Below, piece by piece: positions 11,179-21,893 of a DNA stretch of 64,000 nt. Under the pieces are notes generated by a model. That model had not been told where the DNA came from. It searched no databases and worked only from the letters and a program-made list of their open reading frames with translations. The DNA is from Paramacrobiotus metropolitanus (lineage: Eukaryota > Tardigrada > Eutardigrada > Parachela > Macrobiotidae), in NCBI RefSeq assembly GCF_019649055.1, contig NW_026570427.1:1-64000 (forward strand), written 5' to 3'. Numbering within the stretch: position 1 is the first letter of the stretch; every line of letters begins with the position of its first letter. The position numbers were made by a program, and so were the translations under genes.

Positions 11179-11630
11179 TACGGGTCGGTAAATAAGTGAG
11201 TGGGTGACCGAGCAACAACTACTGTCCAGTGAGCAAAATCGCTGCGTGAACGAGTGACCAAGATATTCGTTGATTTCAGCCATGGATCACAAGAAACGCG
11301 AAGCCGAAGCCGCAGCTGTTTCTTGTACGTATTATATTATGCGTATGGGTTACATGGGTATGTGCATTATATGTATATACGCATTATACGCCGTGTCATG
11401 TGTGTACATCATTTTGCAGCGTAGGGTACGAGTTAGGTAGCTCGTAACTTAACAACCCTCACCTTTCAAGGACAGGTGTTAACAACAGATCACCATGACT
11501 ACCGATGCATCGTTAATTACCCGACAAACAGACTCTTGAATTGCGCTTTGATGTTGACCCTTGGGTGCTTATCATTAGTGCTCCGGTAGTGTACGTACTG
11601 TGCCGCTCCTGCAACGCGACAACTGCTAAC
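11179..11630. other. Upstream region of the Ig-domain gene
   Basis: Mostly non-coding. A TATGGGT/TATGTGTATATACGCATTATA stretch near 11340..11390 is low complexity. No gene is seen. Confidence 0.4.
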
Positions 11631-11639
11631 TATAAATAG
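11631..11639 (+). promoter_or_regulatory. TATA box of the Ig-domain gene
   Basis: TATAAATAG, a textbook TATA element, 84 bases before the start codon at 11715. This places transcription initiation near 11660. Confidence 0.5.
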
Positions 11640-11714
11640 TTTATGAATATTATATTTTTTTTACCTACAGCGCTCTTTACAAATATCGAACTTATCAAGT
11701 TGCAGCGAACTAAG

Positions 11715-11880
11715 ATGTCTGTGTGCACACGAAGGACGCGTCCCAGATTGGGCCAGTGGTCAGGATGCTCCTGGTGTCTATCTTTGCTGCTGCAGATGTG
11801 TGAGGGCTTTCCGGCACCATCTGGAAGTCTGCCGCCAATCAGCAGTGGCCGTATGTCCCGAAGAGCGGGCAGCCCGGATT
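11715..11880 (+). CDS. Ig-domain secreted protein, exon 1
   Basis: The ATG at 11715 opens a signal peptide (arginine-rich head, then CSWCLSLLLQM) and a Ser/Pro-rich linker. The exon ends at 11880 before GTGAGT, in phase 1. I chose this start because the hydrophobic core follows it directly. An upstream in-frame ATG at 11643 lies right at the expected transcription start. Confidence 0.55.
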
Positions 11881-12599
11881 GTGAGTACAGTGTACCGTTT
11901 ATTACTTACGAAAGCGCCTTGCCAATTTCGCAAAATATGCAATACATTCTAAATTATTTTATTTTATACATGAACATAAATTTCGATTGTAGAGGAATAT
12001 ATCGCCAAAAACACTTATGCTTGTAGTTGTTTAACAGGTACCGTAACGGCTCCGCTACCTACCAGTAACATTAATGGAATACAACTGCTGTGGGTACGCA
12101 CAGGCGGCAGGCGGTCAATTTCATTCAATTTCCCTTTTAGGAATTGTTTTCAATTTTACTGATCGTTCTCATCATATGCCGTTCTGGTGACAAAACGTTT
12201 AGTAAAATGGCTGAATTAATATACAGTAAAACCTCCCTGATACGTACACTTTTATGTACGTACACCCTCTGTATTAAATACACTAAAACACTTAACCAAA
12301 ATTACTCTACACTGCGAAAAACACCTCTGAGTTCCGTACACCGCTACACTAGCGGTGGTTCCGAACCACATTATTGCACGAGCGCGAGCGCCAATACCAT
12401 TGGGAAATGGTATTGGGGTTGTGGAATTGCAAAAGCGTGACGTACGCTCTTCGTGGCGTCAGACAAATTTTATGCTCTGGACGAAGACTTATTGCCGCAC
12501 CTCGCGCTTCGCGCTCGGTGCAAATTACGTACGAAATTTTCTTAACGGAGGTGTACGTATAAGAGAGGTTTCACTGTACGTGTGAACGATATATTGTAG
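11881..12599 (+). other. Intron of the Ig-domain gene
   Basis: Donor GTGAGTA at 11881, acceptor TATTGTAG ending at 12599. About half of it is the MITE at 12224..12576, which ends just 23 bases before the acceptor, so the element lies over the branch-point region. Confidence 0.55.
12224..12576. mobile_element. 353-bp MITE with CAGT ends and TA target duplication
   Basis: Left end CAGTAAAACCTCCCTGATAC and right end GTATAAGAGAGGTTTCACTG form imperfect terminal inverted repeats bounded by TA (12222..12223 and 12577..12578). CAGT ends with TA are typical of pogo/Tigger elements. There is no coding capacity. A related fragment with ACAGGTAAAACCTCACTACA lies near 49783. Confidence 0.6.
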
Positions 12600-13411
12600 T
12601 GAACGACATGCTGGCGCAGGCGATGGTCAACAGCCGGCAAGACGACCGCATCGTACTGCCGCAGCTAACCGCCAGCCACGATGCGTTGGACAGCGTGGTA
12701 GTACGGCCGCGACTCGGGGAGGATGCGACGTTCCAGTGCGAAGTGCTGCCGGGCATGGACTGGCGCGATGTCGTCTGGCTGCATGAGAACCGCATCGTGT
12801 TTAAATCAGGACGACTGCTGCCGCTGCCGGTGGAGGACATCTCGGGACAGGCCTACAACTATAGCCGCATAAACCACACTCTCTCCCTCCACATCCTGAA
12901 TGTGACCATGCGGTCGGGGGGATCCGTGCAGTGCATCACCGCCGCGCCGGGCTCCGACTGGCGCGTTCTGCAGCGCTTCATGCTGCTGCCGCTGATTACT
13001 GACCATCGCGACGTCTTTTTCTATGAGGAGCACGACACTCCCTACCTGAACGTCACCGAGGGGAAGCATGTCGCCGTGCCGTGTACTGTCCGTCTGCCCC
13101 TCCCGGAACGCATCCACAGGAACCTGCACAACCATATGATCTGGCGCCTTAACGGCCGTATCATCGTCGGTCCCGAGGAGGCGCCGTACGGGCCCCTGTT
13201 GTCTACCCCGAAACTGGCTGCCACCACCCGCAGAGCGCCGCCCCCCAACCGTCCCGGACTGCTGGCCAGCTTTGTTTTCAACTTTCGGGCGATTCGACTG
13301 AATGATACTGGAGAGGTTCAGTGCTTGTTCCGCCCGCATCAGGATATCCACGAGTGGATCATCCATACGAGGGCGCTGTGGGTGTTTCCTGAGAATGACT
13401 TGCCATGGTAG
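12600..13411 (+). CDS. Ig-domain secreted protein, exon 2 (two Ig-like domains)
   Basis: Large terminal exon, phase 1 in, ending TAG at 13409..13411. With exon 1 the protein has about 325 residues. Ig-like domain 1 shows the Cys of FQCEV, the Trp of DVVWLH and the second Cys of GSVQC. Domain 2 shows AVPCTV, MIWRLNG and the DTGEVQC signature. Both have the C..W..DxGxxxC layout. NxS/T sites (NYS, NHT, NVT) indicate glycosylation. No membrane segment or GPI signal follows, so it is probably secreted or a soluble receptor-like protein. The exon is much more GC-rich than its surroundings. The exact family is unknown; Ig domains of receptor tyrosine kinases are the nearest resemblance I can see. 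Confidence 0.62.
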
Positions 13412-14145
13412 GCGATGACTGCTGTACGACAGTCAGAATGCAATTTCTTGCAGACATTGACTGATGCAGTCCTCTAGCCGTTTGCTTCTGTAATTAAAGA
13501 TATTAAATTACACTAGGAAAGTGCACTCGCTTTTTGCGGGCACTGCATGACCGAAGCGCGTAGCAGGAATATGTGTCTAAATTGGAATAGTTTGGGCAGA
13601 GCCTCTAAAGGTAAAGCAATTTGAGCTATTTTCAACACAACAGCACTAGAAGATTGCCAATGTAATCGGGAAAGCCATCTATGTAACAGAAAATCCGTCC
13701 ACGGCTCTAATAACTTTGTTTTCGCAAGCGAATGGTTTTTTTAAATGTAACTTCTGCTATACCAAATAGAGATCATGTTGTTTTATTTTAGAAATATTGT
13801 TGTCCCTGCTAGACAAACTTTTCTACTCGAGATGTTGCAGTCTTTAACACCGGACGCATGTGGTATATAATATTTCGACAACATCTCTCACATCAGAGGT
13901 TTTTTACGGTTACTCTGCAAGAACAATCCCGTCTTGATTAATAATGCGATGTTATCACTTTTGTTAGGCAGTAACAGCACTTGTGGAATGGTCCAAAAGG
14001 TCACACCTTATTCTTTACTACGGGTCAGTCATCTCAATAATTTTACCAATGGTGGCCAACGAGTTCCCATTCTAGCGATTGTATAAAGGATAAAGTCAGC
14101 AAAAACATCTGCTGGGCGTTTTTGCCGGTCCGGTTCTCTCAAAAT
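13412..14145. other. 3' region of the Ig-domain gene and intergenic DNA
   Basis: ATTAAA-type polyadenylation signals occur at about 13493 and 13503. No further gene is seen. Confidence 0.35.
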
Positions 14146-14969
14146 TTATGGGACACAAATATAAATATGCAAACCCAGAAAAGCACTTTTGTTCACGTCA
14201 CAGACAAAACGGAACCAGCCAATAAACCGTTGCCCATCTTTGTTGCGTATTTAACTCGCACTTTCTAGCTTTGTGTTCCGTTTTCCGACTTGCATATTAC
14301 TAACTAATTACTGTAAGCATATTACTGCAGTCTGTAACTCAAATCTTCCCAGCGCATTTAATGTAGCTCCGTTCAAGCACGGTACTAATAAATTAAAATG
14401 TTAAATTAAAATTTGTGGAAACTACAGCTTTTTTAGTTTTTTTGTTTGTTAAAATAAAAAATTTAACTTGCTCTTCATGCTTCGATCAGTTCTTGTATTT
14501 TCTTGAGACGAACTGTGATCACCGTAGGAACAGGCACAGCCTCAGATGCTGATGGGCTCGAAGACGAAGAGCAGAACATGATTAATTAGTTCAAAAACAA
14601 TACGAAGTTACGGACTACCGTTGTTAAGTGCTAAAGAAAACTATTTCAAACATAACAGCTATAGAATGCGAGAGAACCATCAGGGAAAACCTGAGGAACC
14701 TGCTGTTAAGCCTCCTGAATCCTGATCGTAACATATTTCATTAAGTATTGTAGGTGCCCGGTGTACGTTGGAATAAGCAGCTTATCTGAGTTGCCATTTC
14801 AAAAAAACTACTCCGGAGTAGTTTCTTTATTTTGCTTATCCTGGGCGGGATATGCCAGTTCTGCATATTTACGTCACGCCATGCGAACCAACTGCCGTAG
14901 AGGGGAGGTGCCTGTGACGTGAACAAAAGTGCTTTTCTTGGTTTGCATATTTATATTTGTGTCCCATAA
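14146..14969. mobile_element. 824-bp element with 58-bp terminal inverted repeats
   Basis: The left terminus (14146..14203) starts TTATGGGACACAAATATAA and reaches GTTCACGTCACAG. The right terminus (14912..14969) is its reverse complement with about one mismatch. The interior has no transposase. Near-identity of the ends implies recent activity. Superfamily undetermined; the target duplication is ambiguous because the flanks are A/T-rich. Confidence 0.65.
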
Positions 14970-15412
14970 TTGATGCAGTTCAGATCATAGACACACAATA
15001 AGAATTTAAAGCCGCTAGGAGAGAGGGCGGGTCCAGTAGCTTTGCCGGTACGACTTTTTGTTTTGTCAAATGGACTACCTCTGTCTGTAGCCTTGACGGG
15101 CAACGTTGACAGGATATTAAACTTATTAATGTTATTACAAAATCCTGGAAGAGAAAAATTTACGTACGACGGATTTTTTTTTAACCGACTGATGGTTCTG
15201 TCAGTCACAAGCGCATTGTTAGCATTTGGAAAACAGATTCGAAATGTTTCCATCACCACAATTTTTATAGATCATGAGTGTATGTGGCTACGGTGTCCAT
15301 CCTTTTTTGGATCAGATGGTGGTACCAACGAACTGGCAAAACAAGTTACTCGGGGTGTAAGCGAGTACGGTTACCGTGCTTGTGTATTTGTCCTTAAGGT
15401 GTGTTGGTGGCA
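14970..15412. other. Spacer before the 107-bp satellite
   Basis: An open frame at 15042..15416 is not like any family I know and runs into the satellite. Treated as non-coding. Confidence 0.3.
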
Positions 15413-16819
15413 GTGACCGACGAACGGACATCGCCAGTTACATGGGGTGTAAGTATATACGGCCACCCCGCACTGGTGCATCTCTTTCCAATACACCGTG
15501 CTTATGTACATTTGGTGGCGGTGACCGACGAACGGACATTGCCAGTTACATGGGATGTGAGTATATACGGCCACCGCGCACTGGTGCATCTCTTCCAATG
15601 CACCGTGCATATGTGCATTTGGTGGCGGTGACCGACGAACGGACATTGCCAGTTACATGGGATGTGAGTATATACGGCCACCGCGCACTGGTGCATCTCT
15701 TCCAATGCACCGTGCATATGTGCATTTGGTGGCGGTGACCGACGAACGGACATTGCCAGTTACATGGGATGTGAGTATATACGGCCACCGCGCACTGGTG
15801 CATCTCTTCCAATGCACCGTGCATATGTGCATTTGGTGGCGGTGATCGACGAACGGACTTCGCCAGTTACATGGGATGTGAGTATATACGGCCACCGCGC
15901 ACTGGTGCATCTCTTCCAATGCACCGTGCATATGTGCATTTGGTGGCGGTGATCGACGAACGGACTTCGCCAGTTACATGGGATGTGAGTATATACGGCC
16001 ACCGCGCACTGGTGCATCTCTTCCAATGCACCGTGCATATGTGCATTTGGTGGCGGTGATCGACGAACGGACTTCGCCAGTTACATGGGATGTGAGTATA
16101 TACGGCCACCGCGCACTGGTGCATCTCTTCCAATGCACCGTGCATATGTGCATTTGGTGGCGGTGATCGACGAACGGACTTCGCCAGTTACATGGGATGT
16201 GAGTATATACGGCCACCGCGCACTGGTGCATCTCTTCCAATGCACCGTGCATATGTGCATTTGGTGGCGGTGATCGACGAACGGACTTCGCCAGTTACAT
16301 GGGATGTGAGTATATACGGCCACCGCGCACTGGTGCATCTCTTCCAATGCACCGTGCATATGTGCATTTGGTGGCGGTGATCGACGAACGGACTTCGCCA
16401 GTTACATGGGATGTGAGTATATACGGCCACCGCGCACTGGTGCATCTCTTCCAATGCACCGTGCATATGTGCATTTGGTGGCGGTGATCGACGAACGGAC
16501 TTCGCCAGTTACATGGGATGTGAGTATATACGGCCACCGCGCACTGGTGCATCTCTTCCAATGCACCGTGCATATGTGCATTTGGTGGCGGTGATCGACG
16601 AACGGACTTCGCCAGTTACATGGGATGTGAGTATATACGGCCACCGCGCACTGGTGCATCTCTTCCAATGCACCGTGCATATGTGCATTTGGTGGCGGTG
16701 ATCGACGAACGGACTTCGCCAGTTACATGGGATGTGAGTATATACGGCCACCGCGCACTGGTGCATCTCTTCCAGTGCACCGTGCATATGTGCATTTGGT
16801 GGCGGTGACCGACGAACGG
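15413..16819. repeat. 107-bp tandem satellite, 13 units
   Basis: Units begin at GTGACCGACGAACGG or GTGATCGACGAACGG at 15413, 15521, then every 107 bp to 16805. The first four starts carry GACC, the starts from 15842 to 16698 carry GATC with ACTTCGCC, and the last (16805) is GACC again. The middle units are almost identical, so expansion is recent. Each unit holds a hairpin (GGTGCA..TGCACC) and the palindrome TGCATATG/CATATGCA. Because 107 is not a multiple of three, the many open frames here are an artefact of the repeat. Confidence 0.93.
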
Positions 16820-17178
16820 ACATCACGCTTCCCATTAATTCTGAACATAGAGGACCTTCGCTACGCTTCGGTCGACAAAGCATACGGCAACGATTTTCGT
16901 TGAACAGGATCGGTTTTCCTCACTTTTTTTGTTTCAATCTGTTGAATTTTTACTGGGCTAAGTTTGACAGCTCATCCAGTTTGTGTGACATTGATCGACA
17001 GCCATCATCAACATAATGTTAAAAATAAATTACCGTAACTTGAAACTAATTTATCTGCAAATGCCATAAATAATTAAGAATAGCTGCCAGCGCCGGTACA
17101 CTATATGAGCTCCAAAGCCCGAAAATTAAAAAAGCAAAGTCTTCTCTCGAGTGGACAGGTTAAATACTGTACCGGTAC

Positions 17179-17873
17179 TTAAGGAAAATGGCAGGGAAGA
17201 TGGCGTCGAAAATGGGATACGTAGTATTACGTACACTAAAACTTTCGCTTTCGCGCACTCCGAATCACTTTTTAGTAATACTTTATATCATTCTAAAGCT
17301 AATGATTTGTGTACATTGTCCTGAAAACCGTTTGCGCGCGCAACATCCGGTTGCCGAGATATGGCGTACTAAAATGGGCGAAAAGCTTAAATGCATTGTT
17401 GTGTACCAAAAGTCTGATTATTATCCGATCTTCTTGAAACTTTGCTATAAAAGACACATGGCTATGAAGTCGAAAGTGAACCAATTTCAGGTTCAAAGCA
17501 CTTTCCCATAATGTTAAAATGAATTTAAAATTTTTTGAAACTCATTTTAGAAATCGGAAAAAAATGCTATGGATCTGGTATTGGTTCACTTTCGACTCAT
17601 GACCATGTGCCTTTTACAGCAAAGTTTTAAGAAGATCGGGTAATAACCAGACTTTTAGTACACAACAATGCATTTAAACTTTTCATCCAATTTTGTACGC
17701 CATATCTTGGTAACCGGACGTTGGGCGCGCAAACGGTTTAGCTTTATAAATCGTTTAGCTTTAGAATGACATAAAGTATTACTACAAAAAAAATTAATTC
17801 GGAGTGCGCGAAAGCGAAAGGTTTAGTGTATGTATCCCACTTTTGACACGATATACCGGGCCATTTCCCTTAA
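17179..17873. mobile_element. TTAA palindromic foldback element (complete copy)
   Basis: TTAA at 17179..17182 and at 17870..17873 flank two long inverted arms meeting near 17525. The arms start AAGGAAAATGGCAGGG and share CTTTCGCTTTCGCGCACTCC and GCGCGCAACATCCGG. TTAA targets are the hallmark of piggyBac transposons. There is no coding capacity, so this is a non-autonomous foldback. Confidence 0.7.
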
Positions 17874-19900
17874 AACAGCCGTAGCATTTCTTGCACAGCC
17901 AGCCGCAACGCGAGTAAAGCAATTGAAGGAACGGCTGAGTTGAGACGGCGGGTGAATGCATGCCGCATGGGCCACTGCCAAAACGCCGGCCGAACTTCCA
18001 GGCAACCGAATTTTTGTGGGGTAAAAACGCCGGCAGAATTTGTTTTGAACAATTTCAACTGTAAGTAAAAATGCTAAAAAATATTACCTGCCTCCAGGCA
18101 TACTTGCCACGCGGTGTAACGAAGGTTTGGGACTCTACACTTACAATTACACAAGTATCTTTATCGGCATGATTTTAGTGTTGCTTTAAAAGCGTGCACA
18201 AAAACTCGCGAAAGAGAATGAAGAGGCCGCGCAAAAGAGACAAAATTTAAAGGAGTATCCACTGCGCTTCCAAAAACCAATCACTAATCTTTCATTGAGC
18301 GCGCTAGCTGTACCTTTACAATAGAAATTACAGTAGGAACTTGCACAAACTATACGTTTCGTATCAATCGTATGGATTTTTCGCGTCATGTACAAAAAAT
18401 ATATAATAAAAACACTGTATTTACATGATATATTTTAAATATATTAATAAAAAATGTTTTTATTGTATATTATAATTTTTTAATATAGTATTTTATTATG
18501 TATTTTTATATACCTATGTATAACACGGAACGAGGCCTCTGTCTGTCTGCACAATTTAAATGGATTATACCTTGTAGCATGAACTATGTACTGTACATGA
18601 ATTTTCGCACGTACTATTTCTTAACTATTTACCAATAAAAATTAGAGAGGCAAAAGCCATAGACCAGCGCGCACGTACATTCATCTGCACCGGAAACGGA
18701 AAGCGGATGCCGTCTTGAAGCGAGCCTGCACTTCCTGTTGTCAGCCGCGCAAAGTTGTTAATTACAATATGGGAACAGGGAGGTGACCGGTATATTGTAC
18801 ATGGTAATCATATAGATACCCGTACATAGGTGTACATGCTCGGGGATTTCCTTTTTCGTATACTCTAAAACACTTTTTTGCGTTTTATGACATTCCGTGG
18901 CTAACTGGTTCGTATACGTCAGCGTGTAAAACGTTTGGGCGGCGCCATATGCGCTTGAGGAGTTTTGTACGGGTGAAATACTGTACTGGCAACCTGCACT
19001 GGAAGGAAATTCGTACTGAGTGCGAGGTACACCATTTTTCTGGATATCAAAATAATAGGTCCACTTCGCTAACGTACGTGCAGCCCCTGCTCATGGACCT
19101 AGATATTTTTATACATTTTTTAAAAATATAACAAAATATATTCAGCTAGTACATTACAACAGCGTACGCACTTTGGTTTAAACTGCGCACGCCATGCGGT
19201 CGTACATTATACTAAAGGCAGCCTACAAAACCAGAATAAAATTCATAATGGAATTACTGTCTGTATTCGTTCCCATAAGTGCGGAATCGCAGATGGTAAT
19301 TGTTTACATGAAGAGCACATTCTGGAAATACAGCCGGGCCAATGTTCGCATCATATGGGCGCTGCAACATTAGCCGCCTTTATTGACCCATTGAGGCTCG
19401 TGCTAATGAGTCATTAGCGGCAGCTGAACAGCGTCAAACGGAAATCCAGGTGAGCCGGATGCGGTGGGATTTTTCCCGCCGATCAGCTATCGATTGCCGA
19501 ATCACGCGATAAATTCACGATAAACGCTTGTGCTTGCTGAATTACTTCCAACAAACAATTTCGTGCACTGAAAGCAACAATTCGTTAACAGCTGTGTAAG
19601 CAATCCTATAAAAGCGAATCAACTGGAAAAAACCGAGAAAATGGTCGCCAAAACCAAGAAACTGAAAATTCGCTGAGTGTCGCATAGCGCACCCGCCTTG
19701 GCAAGCACTTACCGCAGCAGAACGCTCTATCAGAACCGGAAAAATACAAATTCACTGTGTGTCGCACAGCACGCCCGCCACAGCGGCGGCTAGTGTGAAA
19801 ACCGTGTTGCCGCTGCCACCGCCCTGAAACGGCGGTGTGAGTTGTTATTCTCGTCCATATTGGCGGTCATTGGCTGCTTTGGTTCGGTTCACAACGCCGC
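17874..19900. other. Intergenic upstream of the insulin receptor
   Basis: Holds an AT-rich block at 18395..18530 and a degraded arm of the TTAA family near 18835..18960. Two similar copies of a phrase with GTGTCGCAxAGCxCxCCCGCC lie at 19677 and 19760. No gene is seen. Confidence 0.4.
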
Positions 19901-19904
19901 CTCC

Positions 19905-20010
19905 CAGCAACCAACCAATCGCCCCGCCCACTCTTGACGTCACGGTACAATCGGGTCGTACAACAGCGCATTGAAGTCACGGTACAACCGGGTCGTACAA
20001 CACCGCATTC
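19905..20010 (+). promoter_or_regulatory. CCAAT / GC-box / CRE cluster, candidate receptor promoter
   Basis: Within about 40 bases there are a CCAAT box (CCAACCAATCG), a GC box (GCCCCGCCCA, 19921..19930) and a perfect cAMP response element TGACGTCA (19935..19942). The CRE part is duplicated in tandem about 42 bases on, as a weaker TGAAGTCA. The stretch is CpG-rich compared with its surroundings and lies 1.7 kb before the receptor start codon, so it could drive it from an untranslated first exon. Function is inference. Confidence 0.35.
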
Positions 20011-20446
20011 AACACACCCAGTGCAACGGACAAGCCGTATCAACCGTATGACCGCACCACTCAACTGGTAAACAAGCCCGTATAAACATGACCGTTCCAT
20101 CAGCGCGACGCTGCAGTAAATCCGTAAACGGGCCATTTTAGGAGTTTCCTACGCAATTTAGGGATCAGTCTGTTTGATGTTTTTTTATTCCTGATTTTAA
20201 TCTTTTACCTGTCACTTGTACAAAGCTGAAACGGTCAGAATCCCTGTTCCTTGGATTTTTTATCGAATTTTATCTGTCGTGCGGAAAGTAGTGTGTTGAC
20301 TGAAGAACCTGTGATTTGACGGTTCTCGCGCTTTTTATTGGGATCCTCCGTCTTCTTCTCCTGGCGACCCGGGTAGGGGACGACCTTGACGCGTTATTGG
20401 GCCCGGTCTATGGAGGACAGAGTGTGGTGCTGTGTTGATGCGTGTG

Positions 20447-20485
20447 GATGAAATGATGATGATCATGATGATGAGGCGCATCATC
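20447..20485. repeat. GAT-type microsatellite
   Basis: Imperfect ATGATGATGATCATGATGATGA run. Confidence 0.5.
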
Positions 20486-21673
20486 AGTCTTCCCTGTGAT
20501 TAGTGTTAACGGACACCCACCACTCGTCTGCCAACGGGATTCGCCGTACGTCAGCTGCTCCGTGAGTTCGCAAGTGCTGACGTCCTGGGAGAAGTGGAAT
20601 AGTGTAAGGTGTTAGGGGAAATAATCCCGGAAAATGAAATAATCACGCTGACGTGGGGATTTGCGGGGGAAACTCGTAGAGGATTTTGTCGATTTTCCGA
20701 TTTTCTGTTAATGATTAAAATTGTTTAAAATTTATCTTCTCATTTTTTGATTCGTTTTTATAACGCAGACAGTGTGCGTAAGCAGTTAAGAAATATTAAA
20801 ATTAATTTTAAATGTGTGGAAATGTATTTGTTAATCAGAATCGCAGAATTTCTTTCAGAGCGTCGCAGAAAATTCGGATTTAAATTGTATTATTTTCTTC
20901 GATGATATGTGAACGAATAATCTGCGTTTTATTGTCTTGATTTTTATCAGATTTATGTGAAGGAATATTAGCCTGATGTGTAAATTAATTGGACACGTTT
21001 TCCATTGCCTACTAATGTTTTCAACATTTCTGTTGATTTTTTATAATTTTTTTAGAGTGGATTAATTTAATGGGAATTTTAAGGATTTTTTCGAAAGAAT
21101 ATTAAACGGTTTTACGGGGATTTTTTTAGTTTTGCAGATTTTCCATGGCCTGCTAATGTTTTGCAGCGTTTGGATTATTTTTTTACGAGTGTTTCGAAAG
21201 AATAATTCAGTGGAAATGTTTTCTGAAAAGCCTTGAATAATAATTTTTAATTTTTTGCGGACGAATATTGAGCAGTGCAACGGGGTGTTTTTTTTCGTTG
21301 GAGTATTGCATAAAAATTTAAAATGGTCATTATTTTTCTCAAAAGAGTAAGTGTTGGCTGACAATTTAAGAAGAATCATCCTAAGAATATATAGTAATTA
21401 AATGTGGATTTGTTTCGAAAGAACATTGGCTAATACTCTGTTGGGATTTTTTTCCCGGAAGAAAATTGCAATAATAATTTAATGGGCAATTAAACCAGGT
21501 ACGCAATGGAAGTAGGTGAATATCAAGCGATAATACGTTTCAGACGTTAATTAAGCGTAATCAGGCTTGAAATATCGTTGGCTGACCGCAGGGTGGATGC
21601 GCGGTGCGGGTGAATGGGATAATTGGGTTAATTGGGTATCGGGTAGTGTGCAGATAGCTCCTGGAGGGAAGAA
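20486..21673 (+). other. 5' flank or untranslated region of the insulin receptor
   Basis: AT-rich with many TTTT/AAAA blocks. The last 130 bases become GC-richer before the ATG at 21674. No coding sequence is seen. Confidence 0.35.
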
Positions 21674-21893
21674 ATGCTCATCGTGGACCCCATCCGGCCG
21701 TTGGCGCTCCTCTGTCTCCTCCTCGTCAGCGGCCTGGACGCCGCCCGCGGCGGGCAAGGCGCCCAGGGCGACGGCAGCGTGGAGGACGAGATGCGACGGT
21801 TTATTCGCCAGGCGGTCACCCCCACCACCCGCAAGACCGTCCTGCGGCAGGCGCCGCCGCCTACCGACCCGCCGCGGCTGGCTAATGAAAAAG
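21674..21893 (+). CDS. InR: InR exon 1: signal peptide and N-terminal linker
   Basis: ATG at 21674 followed by a hydrophobic core ([14 protein letters not shown]), then a linker of about 50 residues before the L1 domain. Ends before GTACGG in phase 1; the split codon joins exon 2 as Val-Cys-Gly-Ser. Confidence 0.75.

Noticed and set aside
12806-13366. 186-codon open frame antisense to the Ig-domain exon
   Set aside because: Shadow of a GC-rich coding exon; the plus strand has Ig signatures and splice agreement.
15371-16883. Many overlapping 62- to 124-residue open frames on both strands
   Set aside because: They are translations of the 107-bp satellite and repeat every unit; the unit is not a multiple of three and there is no start or splice context.
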